Source of the DNA: Candidatus Gastranaerophilales bacterium
GTDB taxonomy: Bacteria > Cyanobacteriota > Vampirovibrionia > Gastranaerophilales > Gastranaerophilaceae
Direction: 5' to 3'
DNA length: 7,059 nt
NCBI GenBank assembly: GCA_947628355.1
Contig: CANQZO010000101.1
Span: forward strand, 1-7,059
The position numbers were made by a program, and so were the translations under genes. This document shows positions 1 to 5,560 of the stretch, piece after piece. The stretch's first letter is position 1, and the number at the start of each line of letters is the position of its first letter. The notes under the pieces are model-generated. The model was not told the origin of the DNA and made no database searches. It saw only the letters and a program-made list of their open reading frames with translations.

Positions 1-390
1 GTAAGATTTTACAAATTTTTCTCTTAAATCTTCAACATCTTCAGTACAGTGTTCTAATGCCCTTCTTATTGTATCATTCAACAACTTTTGCCAGTTTGTA
101 TTTTCTCTTTCTTCGGGAGTTATTCCGTCTTTATCTAAAGCAGCTTTAAATTCGGTATTTTCACCCTGTCCGTAATTAAGGTTTTCGGATATGTACATTA
201 AAAATTCTATATTTGCTCTGTCAGGCGTTTTTGCCAGATTTTTTACTGCTCCCAATATATTAAGTTTTAAATTCTCACTTATCGGATTTGTTCCGTTTTT
301 TAATTGTGTTATTGTATTTATATCTGTTCTTCTGCTCTTAAACCCAAATTTGAATGCGCTATGCGCTGACTTAATTCCGTTTATTTTCAT
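1..390 (-). CDS. Hypothetical protein, 3' end beyond window
   Basis: The minus frame is open from an ATG at 390-388 down to base 1, giving 130 codons without a stop, so the C-terminus lies off the left edge. A good ribosome binding site (AAAAGGAT) sits about 6 nt upstream of the ATG, and codon use is like the neighbours. The protein starts MKINGIKSAH and has a short N-terminal tail with KFGFKS at about residues 14-19. A mostly helical, charged region follows (about 38-130). It includes a D-K-D-G-I-T-P-E-E-R stretch at 86-95 that resembles a single EF-hand-like loop, though I see no second one. There is no signal peptide or membrane segment in the visible part. I do not recognise a family. The N-terminal style resembles that of the acetyltransferase at 1835-2527. 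That it is a gene is well supported; its function is unknown. Confidence 0.7.
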   Translation of the reverse strand, partial: MKINGIKSAHSAFKFGFKSRRTDINTITQLKNGTNPISENLKLNILGAVKNLAKTPDRANIEFLMYISENLNYGQGENTEFKAALDKDGITPEERENTNWQKLLNDTIRRALEHCTEDVEDLREKFVKSY

Positions 391-401
391 AATATATCCT
401 T

Positions 402-422
402 TTAATATCTCTTAGATATTAA
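402..422. repeat. 9-bp perfect palindrome in the leader of the 1-390 gene
   Basis: TTAATATCT, a 3-nt spacer and AGATATTAA form a perfect inverted repeat directly upstream of the ribosome binding site of the minus-strand gene at 390. It could be an operator half-site pair or a weak AT-only leader hairpin next to the ribosome binding site. The stem has only one G-C pair per arm and no flanking T-run on the minus strand, so a terminator is unlikely. Chance is a real possibility in such AT-rich DNA. Confidence 0.3.
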
Positions 423-485
423 TTATGAGGATAATATTTTTTGTTATTTTTACACTTTTTTTATAATTTTTTTTACATAAATTTA

Positions 486-1085
486 CTATATTAAATTTAC
501 TAATCCGGTTGAATGGTCAAAATGGCATTTTGCAATGTATACTTCACCGCACTTTACCGCTTCTGATATGATTTTTGATTTCTTCATTATTGTTTCTTCA
601 ACCCAAATTGTATGCTGCATTGCAAAATAATTGTGGCAATTTATGTCTTCTTGTTTATCCAATACGGGATATACGCAGGATAATATTGACTTAAATTCAT
701 CCTCTATTTTAGGATAATGTTCTTTTGCATATTTCATTACCCCGCAATCATCATACCCGAGCAGAATAATTAAAGGCACTTTTAACTTTTTTACCGCATA
801 TTCGATACTCTCAATAACATTATCTCCCGCGGTAATGCCTGCAACTCTTACCACAAAAAGCTCACCTATTCCGCAATCAAATATAATTTCAGGTACTACT
901 CTGGAATCAGAACAACTTAATACTGCTGCGTATGGTTCTTGATGAAACGCATATTTTTTCAATGTTTCCATGCTCATATTTTTTGCAGTCGGAGTTGAAT
1001 TAACAAAATTACTGTTTCCTTGAAGTAATTTTTCAAGCTCTGCTTTCGCCCTTGCAGGTATATTTTCGGGTAATTTAATTTCCAT
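486..1085 (-). CDS. Beta-carbonic anhydrase-like protein with altered zinc site
   Basis: This is a 199-residue cytosolic protein of the beta-carbonic anhydrase family, which interconverts CO2 and bicarbonate. The first signature is clear: CSDSR at 58-62, giving zinc ligand Cys58 and the Asp60-Arg62 dyad. The second signature normally reads G-H-x-x-C-G. Here it is GYDDCG (110-115), so the expected zinc ligand His is Tyr111 while Cys114 is kept. The family fold is otherwise visible: VRVAGI at 79-84, helix 90-101 and the strand PLIILLG at 104-110. Length is normal for the family. I chose the ATG at 1085 over the longer frame from 1136 because AAAAGGA lies 9 nt upstream, the family N-terminus starts here, and the extension would run through a plausible promoter. 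No terminator is visible downstream. Family membership is sure. Catalytic activity is doubtful because of the ligand change, which is one base away from His (TAT versus CAT). Confidence 0.9.
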   Translation of the reverse strand: MEIKLPENIPARAKAELEKLLQGNSNFVNSTPTAKNMSMETLKKYAFHQEPYAAVLSCSDSRVVPEIIFDCGIGELFVVRVAGITAGDNVIESIEYAVKKLKVPLIILLGYDDCGVMKYAKEHYPKIEDEFKSILSCVYPVLDKQEDINCHNYFAMQHTIWVEETIMKKSKIISEAVKCGEVYIAKCHFDHSTGLVNLI

Positions 1086-1107
1086 TTTTATAATTCCTTT
1101 TGTTTTT

Positions 1108-1136
1108 ATTGTAAATATATTCCCTTTTTTAAGCAA
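1108..1136 (-). promoter_or_regulatory. Sigma70-type promoter of the carbonic anhydrase gene
   Basis: On the minus strand, TTGCTT (1136-1131), a 17-bp spacer and TACAAT (1113-1108) match the -35/-10 consensus at 4/6 and 5/6. Transcription would start near 1101, leaving a very short leader before the ATG at 1085. On the opposite strand TATAAT hexamers at 1137-1142 and 1144-1149 could serve as -10 boxes for the divergent gene at 1179, but I see no good -35 for them. The two promoters would lie back to back. Confidence 0.45.
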
Positions 1137-1178
1137 TATAATTTATAATAAATAAGTTAAGCAGTTAAGGAGTATATT

Positions 1179-1838
1179 ATGGCTAATAATGCATACATAA
1201 TTCAACGAAACAAAAAACTTGGCGCACAAGTAGTTAATATGCTAAATAAAAGATATTTTGAAGCATATTATGCAAACAACAAAAAAGAAGCATTGGAAAA
1301 AGCAATTGAACTGTTACCGACAAACGGCGAGAGTATTTCATGGGGCGGCTCTATGTCCATCATTGAAATAGGACTTTTAGATCATGTTTTAAAAAATAAC
1401 TATAATGTTATAAATCGCGATAAGGCTGCTACACCTGAAGAACGCAATGAACTGCTCAGAAAAGCTATGACCTGCGATACTTATTTAATGGGAACAAACG
1501 CATTAAGTGAAAACGGAGAACTTGTTAATATTGATTGTATGGGGAACAGAACAGCCTCATTAATGTTCGGACCGAAAAACGTAATTGTTATAGTCGGAAT
1601 TAATAAAGTTGTACCTACACTTGATGATGCAATAAAAAGAGCAAGAAATGTTGCCGCACCCACAAATATGCAAAGAGTTGCAGGTAACGGAATTAGGCAA
1701 ACACCTTGTTTTGCAATAGGAAGCTGCAGTGATTGCAATTCTACCGACTCAATTTGTTCTCATATCGCTATAACAAGACTTTGCAATCCGCCTAAAAGAA
1801 TTAAGGTTATTTTAACGGGTGAAACCTTAGGGTTTTAA
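1179..1838 (+). CDS. LUD-domain protein (LutC/YkgG-like, DUF162)
   Basis: This 219-residue protein is of the LUD (lactate utilisation) family, formerly DUF162. Family features run in order: WGGSMSIIEIG at 55-65, GTNALSENGELVNID at 105-119, GNR at 122-124, FGPKNVIVIVGINKVV at 130-145, the AAP.N segment at 159-163, and a C-terminal cysteine cluster (Cys177, 183, 186, 193, 202) with a C-x-x-C at 183-186. Such clusters are conserved in this stand-alone subgroup and could bind metal or an Fe-S centre, but that is inference. Classical LutC works with LutA and LutB in lactate oxidation. Neither partner is in this window, so lactate use cannot be claimed. The start at 1179 is fixed by TTAAGGAG (1165-1172), 6 nt upstream. 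The stop overlaps the stop of the convergent acetyltransferase gene by 4 bp. The family call is firm; the substrate is unknown. Confidence 0.88.
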   Translation: MANNAYIIQRNKKLGAQVVNMLNKRYFEAYYANNKKEALEKAIELLPTNGESISWGGSMSIIEIGLLDHVLKNNYNVINRDKAATPEERNELLRKAMTCDTYLMGTNALSENGELVNIDCMGNRTASLMFGPKNVIVIVGINKVVPTLDDAIKRARNVAAPTNMQRVAGNGIRQTPCFAIGSCSDCNSTDSICSHIAITRLCNPPKRIKVILTGETLGF

Positions 1839-2527
1839 TTATCATTCTTATAATGTTTTTTTGCCGCTTCCGAAGTTAACAGCATTATTGCAGAATTCGG
1901 AAGCGCTTTTAATTTATTATTTTTTATATTTTCCCTTATTCGTTTATCTAATTTTTTATCGGGAGCAATAAATCCCATTTTATAATAAAACGGTATCGGA
2001 TTTTCATTTTTTCTGTATTCGGATTCGGTTCTTCCGAATCCCTTAACGGAATGCAGCCATAAAGCTCCGCCTTTTCCCCGTCGTCTGCTTTCTTCTACTG
2101 CTTCTTTTATTAACTCCGTACCTATTCCCGAATATGTTTCCCCCATTAATGACCGAATTTCAAGAATTTTCGGAATATTATTATCTGGCTCTGTTAACAC
2201 AAAATCATCTTCCGGAAATATGCTGTCGCAATTCATATTCATATATCCCGCTTCTTTGCGGTTAACCATTAATTTATAAAATAAAAAATCACCTGCTTTA
2301 TCTCTCATCAATTCTGCTTGTTGCGGCATTAATGTATCCCTGTTCATTATTACAACACTTTTTACTTTTCTAAATCTGCCGAATGCAGGAATGAAATTTG
2401 CCTGCAGTGCATATAAGGGAACTTTTCTTTCCGCGCTTTTTATATCATTTTTTTGAGAATATAAACTTTCCCTCTTTAAACAGGAATAATTGTTATATAT
2501 TTTTTGAGAAACAGGATTTATGCGCAT
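1835..2527 (-). CDS. GNAT-family N-acetyltransferase
   Basis: This 230-residue protein has a GNAT fold in its C-terminal two thirds. The acetyl-CoA-binding motif A is visible as the strand ILEIRSLMG (121-129), the loop YSGIGTELI (132-140) and a following helix to about 150. The motif-B element PFYYKMGFI (179-187) is the usual F-Y-x-k-x-G-F signature. The first 55 residues (MRINPVSQKIYNNY onward, ending NFIPAFGRF) are unlike a GNAT domain and look like a disordered, lineage-specific tail. The acceptor substrate cannot be told; GNATs of this type modify amines on small molecules, peptides or proteins. The start at 2527 is supported by TAAGGAGA about 5 nt upstream. Transcription probably begins just after the flagellar terminator, with a possible TATATT -10 at 2550-2545. 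The 3' end overlaps the convergent LUD gene by 4 bp and contains a hairpin that may terminate the LUD transcript. Confidence 0.82.
   Translation of the reverse strand: MRINPVSQKIYNNYSCLKRESLYSQKNDIKSAERKVPLYALQANFIPAFGRFRKVKSVVIMNRDTLMPQQAELMRDKAGDFLFYKLMVNRKEAGYMNMNCDSIFPEDDFVLTEPDNNIPKILEIRSLMGETYSGIGTELIKEAVEESRRRGKGGALWLHSVKGFGRTESEYRKNENPIPFYYKMGFIAPDKKLDKRIRENIKNNKLKALPNSAIMLLTSEAAKKHYKNDN
1865..1910 (+). terminator. Putative intrinsic terminator of the LUD gene, inside the convergent ORF
   Basis: CGCTTCCGAA (1865-1874) and TTCGGAAGCG (1896-1905) form a perfect 10-bp stem. The 21-nt loop may hold a small GCA/TGC inner stem (1882-1884 with 1889-1891). On the plus strand the stem is followed by CTTTT and further T-rich sequence. 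On the minus strand it is followed by GGCAAAAAAA, so the polarity fits only the plus-strand LUD gene, whose stop is 27 nt upstream. It lies entirely in the coding sequence of the acetyltransferase. The long loop and the imperfect T-run lower confidence. Confidence 0.45.
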
Positions 2528-2574
2528 AATTTCTCCTTACAAAAAATATAAAACACGTAAAATTTTTTTTTGAC

Positions 2575-2606
2575 AAAAGAAAAAAGGCTTTACAAAAGTA
2601 AAGCCT
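2575..2606 (-). terminator. Intrinsic terminator of the flagellar cluster
   Basis: AGGCTTTAC (2585-2593), an AAAA loop (2594-2597) and GTAAAGCCT (2598-2606) form a perfect 9-bp hairpin. On the minus strand it is followed at once by TTTTTCTTTT. It lies about 50 nt after the stop of the FlgE/F/G-family gene and before the acetyltransferase gene, so it ends the minus-strand flagellar transcript. The plus strand has no gene reading into it. Confidence 0.88.
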
Positions 2607-2653
2607 GCCTTGACATTGTTACTCACATTCCGAGTTGTTTATGTCATTTTATT

Positions 2654-3490
2654 TTAACTGCTCATTAATTCTATTGCATTTTGCAGCAGAGTTTTATGTG
2701 ATTTAACCATTTGATCTGCAAGTGATAATTGCATTTGAGCCTGCTGATAATATGCAGTGTTGGCATCAAAATCCACATTTGATAGTTCTATTAATCCGCT
2801 TCTTACTTCACCTCTGCCGACAACAGGTCTTCCCGAATCAACCGTTTCTATATATTGTCCCTCACTTACTTCAAACAACTGCTGAGGATTATGGAAATTA
2901 ATTATTGCGACTTTATATAAAGGAGTCATAACCTTTCCGCCGTCAGCTTTTCCGTATAATATTCCGTCATCCTTAAATTCAAATTCTTCATATTTTCCTA
3001 AATATTTCCCGTTGGAAGGGTCAATCCATAATTTAATATTTGTAGTCGGAACAGAAGCAGCCCCGCCGTCAAATGCAGTATCTACAAAAGATTCAGCATC
3101 AACAGGCTTTGCTCCGTTCATTATCTCGCCTTTATCATTTAATATATATCCTTGAACAGCTTGTCCGTCTTTACTTCTATATACACCCTCACCGTCAAAT
3201 TTAAATTCTCCGAGCCTTGTATATACAAGTCTGCCCTTATCGTTCCTTAATACGAAATAACCGTTTCCCTCAAGAAATATGTTTTCATCAGATGTTCCGG
3301 GTTGTGATTTCCCTTGACTCAAATTACGAAGCCCCATATTTCCGATTGAACCGTCCAAAAATGTTTTAAATGTAAATTGTTTTTCACGGTAACCCGGAGT
3401 ATAAACATTAACAAGGTTTTCCGTTATATCGTTTATCCAATACCTTGTTACTTTTTGAGTATTTAATGCCGTAATAAAACCGTCATGCAT
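2654..3490 (-). CDS. Flagellar hook/basal-body rod protein (FlgE/FlgF/FlgG family)
   Basis: This 278-residue axial flagellar protein would be exported by the flagellar type III system and assembled into the rod or hook. The N-terminal family motif is ENLVNVYTPGYR (24-35), matching the usual N-N-L-A-N-V-N-T-x-G-F/Y-K. DENIFLEGNGYFVLRN (68-83) and YTRLGEFKFDGEGVY (90-104) match the conserved rod/hook core. YKVAIINFHNPQQL (192-205) and SGLIELSNVDFD (231-242) with the closing helix match the C-terminal FlgE/F/G domain. The length is close to FlgF and FlgG and much shorter than a typical FlgE, so a rod protein or a minimal hook protein is likely; I cannot decide which. The start at 3490 follows GGAG by 7 nt and overlaps the preceding stop by one base (TAATG), implying translational coupling to the FliK-like gene. 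A terminator follows. Confidence 0.85.
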   Translation of the reverse strand: MHDGFITALNTQKVTRYWINDITENLVNVYTPGYREKQFTFKTFLDGSIGNMGLRNLSQGKSQPGTSDENIFLEGNGYFVLRNDKGRLVYTRLGEFKFDGEGVYRSKDGQAVQGYILNDKGEIMNGAKPVDAESFVDTAFDGGAASVPTTNIKLWIDPSNGKYLGKYEEFEFKDDGILYGKADGGKVMTPLYKVAIINFHNPQQLFEVSEGQYIETVDSGRPVVGRGEVRSGLIELSNVDFDANTAYYQQAQMQLSLADQMVKSHKTLLQNAIELMSS

Positions 3491-4104
3491 TATTTTTCTC
3501 CTTTATTATTTTTATTTCTGTTTTGTCTGTTGTTTTGCCTGTACAGTAAATCATTATAAGGAAGATTTTGTTCTTCAAATCTTTGCCTTAAAGCAGGAAT
3601 ATTAGCCCTTAAATAATTTTCCACTTCAGCACTTCCGGGGATAAATTCTGCTGTTATTTTCCCGTGCTTATCTATTTTTAATATAACGGATACATCATTA
3701 TCAAATGTTATTCTTACAGGCTTTTGAGTACTTTGAGCCTTTTGTATAAGCTCCGTTATTTTATTTGTTACCTCCACAGCTTTTTGTGATACCGTATTCT
3801 GCAGTGTTTCCGTTTGCATTATTCCTTTAAATTCACCCGAGGGAGTTGTTTCAACACTAAATTTACCGTCTTGTGCCATATTAACAAAGAACATCGCATC
3901 TTCAATACTTATCATTATTGAGTCTAAGTTAAAATTAAATTCGCTGTCAGAGTTTATATCTTCATTTTGATTAATTCCTTGATTTAATATTTCTGAAAAA
4001 GAAGCATTAACACTCTGCAATATCTCGGTTTCTTCTTCCGTAACCGCTGCATTTTTGAGTTCTTTATTCTCAATATTTTGATTAACCTGAGTTTCTACTT
4101 TCAT
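3490..4104 (-). CDS. FliK-like putative hook-length control protein
   Basis: This 204-residue protein sits directly after fliJ, where fliK is found in many flagellar operons. Residues 1-60 are rich in Asn, Glu and Gln and look disordered. There is a hydrophobic helical patch at about 61-78. Residues 128-190 show the pattern of the FliK C-terminal (Flg_hook) domain: a beta pair KPVRITFDNDVSVILKI, then GKITAEFIPGS, then a helix VENYLRANIPALRQRFEEQN that ends near LLYRQ. The tail is a basic Asn/Lys/Arg-rich stretch. FliK measures hook length and switches the export apparatus from hook to filament substrates. This protein is shorter than typical FliK, mostly through a reduced N-terminal ruler region. 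The gap to fliJ is 9 nt, and AAAGGAT spans the fliJ stop codon. The call rests on position plus a weak domain pattern; an unrelated flagellar chaperone or scaffold is possible. Confidence 0.55.
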   Translation of the reverse strand: MKVETQVNQNIENKELKNAAVTEEETEILQSVNASFSEILNQGINQNEDINSDSEFNFNLDSIMISIEDAMFFVNMAQDGKFSVETTPSGEFKGIMQTETLQNTVSQKAVEVTNKITELIQKAQSTQKPVRITFDNDVSVILKIDKHGKITAEFIPGSAEVENYLRANIPALRQRFEEQNLPYNDLLYRQNNRQNRNKNNKGEK

Positions 4105-4113
4105 ATTTATCCT

Positions 4114-4587
4114 TTAGCTTTCTTCATTATTTTCAATTGCTTCTTCTTCTTTTTTTTCACGGCTTCTTTGAAAATATTTTTGAACCGCTACTTCCGATAA
4201 TTGCTTTATTTCTGCCGCTTTTTCTTCAGCTTTATACTGTTCAAGTGCCCTTTCTTTGTGTTTTTCCAATACTTTAACTTCTTTTTCGCATTGAGTCAGT
4301 TTTTCTTTTTCTATCTCAAGTGCTTTTATTGCTTCTTCTTTTTGTTTTTCAAGTTCTTCACCTTTTTCATACAGATGTTTTAAATATTTATCGTAAGAAT
4401 CCATCATTCTGAAATCGGCAGTAGTCCTCATTATTTGTATTACACCGGATATTTCAAGATTGTTGTCGTCTATTAATCCTTGTATTCTGTCTACCTCATT
4501 TTTTGCTTTTATTACTTCTTGCAGCTGCTCTTCTTTTTTCCTTATTCTGAAATCGAGCATCTTTTGCATTCTGTATCTGAACGGCAT
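4114..4587 (-). CDS. fliJ: Flagellar export protein FliJ
   Basis: This 157-residue protein is almost wholly alpha-helical coiled coil, rich in Glu, Lys and Gln, as expected for FliJ (usually about 147 residues). The N-terminus F-R-Y-R-M-x-K-M-L-D-F-R (3-14) matches the family start. VKVLEKHKERALEQY (104-118) and the closing segment near QLSEVAVQKYFQR (129-141) match the conserved C-terminal half. FliJ is the stalk-like cytoplasmic part of the flagellar export ATPase complex; it links the FliI ring to FlhA and escorts chaperones. It is the first gene of the visible cluster, and its usual upstream partner fliI is absent from the window, which is unusual. The ATG at 4587 is the natural family start but lacks a clear ribosome binding site: upstream are AT-only tandem hexamers. 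No convincing sigma28 or sigma54 promoter is seen. Confidence 0.85.
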   Translation of the reverse strand: MPFRYRMQKMLDFRIRKKEEQLQEVIKAKNEVDRIQGLIDDNNLEISGVIQIMRTTADFRMMDSYDKYLKHLYEKGEELEKQKEEAIKALEIEKEKLTQCEKEVKVLEKHKERALEQYKAEEKAAEIKQLSEVAVQKYFQRSREKKEEEAIENNEES

Positions 4588-4594
4588 ATTAATA

Positions 4595-4612
4595 CTTATT
4601 CTTATACTTATA
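4595..4612. repeat. Three tandem hexamers CTTATT/CTTATA in front of fliJ
   Basis: CTTATT, CTTATA and CTTATA lie head to tail 8-25 nt upstream of the fliJ ATG. On the coding (minus) strand they read TATAAG, TATAAG, AATAAG. They occupy the place where a ribosome binding site or a -10 box would be; each TATAAG differs from the -10 consensus at one base. The function is not known, and the array is short enough to be chance. Confidence 0.4.
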
Positions 4613-4709
4613 CATACAAATTATGTATTTTTTTCATTGATTGATGTACCTCTATTTATATGAATTTTTTAATGATATTTTTTGAAAAGTCAAAATAGTG
4701 ATAATAAAC

Positions 4710-4737
4710 TGGACTATATACAAGATTGTTATATAAT
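4710..4737 (+). promoter_or_regulatory. Sigma70-type promoter of the pxpA-yvcK-panB operon
   Basis: TGGACT (4710-4715), a 16-bp spacer and TATAAT (4732-4737) match the consensus at 4/6 and 6/6. Transcription would start near 4744, leaving a leader of about 40 nt. A second TATAAT at 4751-4756 has only a poor -35 (TTGTTA at 4726-4731, spacer 19). The ribosome binding site AAAGGGGA at 4774-4781 lies 4 nt before the ATG at 4786. Confidence 0.5.
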
Positions 4738-4785
4738 AGAAATGGAAAGTTATAATTTTATGACAGTTTTGGTAAAGGGGATATT

Positions 4786-5559
4786 ATGCCGTTAAAACAC
4801 ATTGATTTTAATATAGATGCAGCACAAGGCTTCGGTGTTTACAAGAATAACATTGAAACTCAATTGCTTGATTATGTCAGCAGCGTTAATATTTCTTGCG
4901 GATTTCACGCGGGTGACCCGCTTTTAATTAAAGAATACTTACTAAAATGTAAAGAAAAAAATTTAACAATCGGTGCTCATATAGGATTTAACGATATTGC
5001 AGGACTGGGATATCGTCCCATGGAGCTCGATAATGATGAAATTGAAGCTATGGTTATATATCAAACCGGTGCTTTAGCTTCTTTTGCAAAATCTTACGGA
5101 CTTGTTATAGACCACGTAAGACCGCACGGCGCTATGTATAAAATGGCAAGCGAAAACATTGACTTTGCACTTGCCGTTGCTAATGCCGTTAAAAAATTTG
5201 ATAAATGGCTTACTTTTACCTGTCTTGATAACGATATTTTAAGTCAAGTAGAAGCCGAAACAGGCATTGTTGTTAACAGAGAAGTTTTTGTTGATAAATA
5301 TTATACGCAGGAATTTGTTCCGGATTGGGAAAATAAAAAAACAATAAATGATGAAGATGCACTTAACAGAATAAGGACAATTTTGTTTTCTTCTCAAATA
5401 AAATTAGGTAACGGTGTATTTATGCCCGTTAACTGCAATACTATTCATTTTGATACGAAAAATCCAAATATATATGAACTTCTGAAAAAGTCCAACGAAA
5501 TTATTACCCCTACACCATATAACTATAATAAAGCAGAATTGTCAGGGTGGGTAGAATAA
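4786..5559 (+). CDS. pxpA: LamB/YcsF family protein (5-oxoprolinase subunit A-like)
   Basis: This 257-residue cytosolic protein is of the LamB/YcsF family, the usual length. In the PxpABC complex PxpA takes part in ATP-dependent opening of 5-oxoproline to glutamate. Family motifs: DFNIDAAQGFG at 7-17 (usually D-L-N-x-D-L-G-E-G), SSVNISCGFHAGDP at 32-45, IGAHIGFND at 62-70, YQTGALASFA at 92-101, HVRPHGAMY at 110-118 and EVFVDKYY at 166-173. Several normally conserved points differ. The L-G-E is A-A-Q (12-14), the L-V-P-R is F-V-P-D (177-180), and the late H-G-D reads H-F-D (221-223). The partner genes pxpB and pxpC (KipI/KipA-like) are not beside it, so the reaction may be altered or the partners may lie elsewhere. 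It heads the operon, with yvcK one base after its stop. The fold call is firm; the enzyme activity is less so. Confidence 0.82.
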   Translation: MPLKHIDFNIDAAQGFGVYKNNIETQLLDYVSSVNISCGFHAGDPLLIKEYLLKCKEKNLTIGAHIGFNDIAGLGYRPMELDNDEIEAMVIYQTGALASFAKSYGLVIDHVRPHGAMYKMASENIDFALAVANAVKKFDKWLTFTCLDNDILSQVEAETGIVVNREVFVDKYYTQEFVPDWENKKTINDEDALNRIRTILFSSQIKLGNGVFMPVNCNTIHFDTKNPNIYELLKKSNEIITPTPYNYNKAELSGWVE

Positions 5560-5560
5560 T

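Larger units (their letters stand above)
4588..4785. other. Divergent intergenic region between fliJ and the pxpA-like gene
   Basis: These 198 bp hold no plausible gene. The fliJ-proximal end carries the hexamer array. The middle is very AT-rich, with a 6-bp inverted repeat TTTTGA/TCAAAA (4680-4685 and 4690-4695). The right end carries the promoter and ribosome binding site of the plus-strand operon. No terminator or RNA gene is seen. Confidence 0.6.

Noticed and set aside
191..415. Plus-strand open frame of 74 codons
   Set aside because: It is antisense to the well-supported minus gene at 1-390, has no ribosome binding site and is a hydrophobic shadow of AT-rich coding sequence.
1086..1136. 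Longer start for the carbonic anhydrase at 1136
   Set aside because: The extra 17 residues do not match the family, the region holds a likely promoter, and the ATG at 1085 has its own ribosome binding site.
1802..1829. 7-bp inverted repeat TAAGGTT/AACCTTA at the end of the LUD gene, as a terminator for the acetyltransferase
   Set aside because: The stem is weak, the loop is 14 nt, and only a broken T-run follows on the minus strand, so support is too thin.
2021..2041. 8-bp inverted repeat GGATTCGG/CCGAATCC inside the acetyltransferase gene
   Set aside because: No T-run follows on either strand and it lies mid-gene; it is probably a by-product of the coding sequence.
4201..4663. Two Phe/Leu-rich plus-strand open frames opposite fliJ
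   Set aside because: They are the antisense of a Glu/Lys-rich coiled-coil gene, which always yields Phe-rich shadow frames; there is no ribosome binding site.
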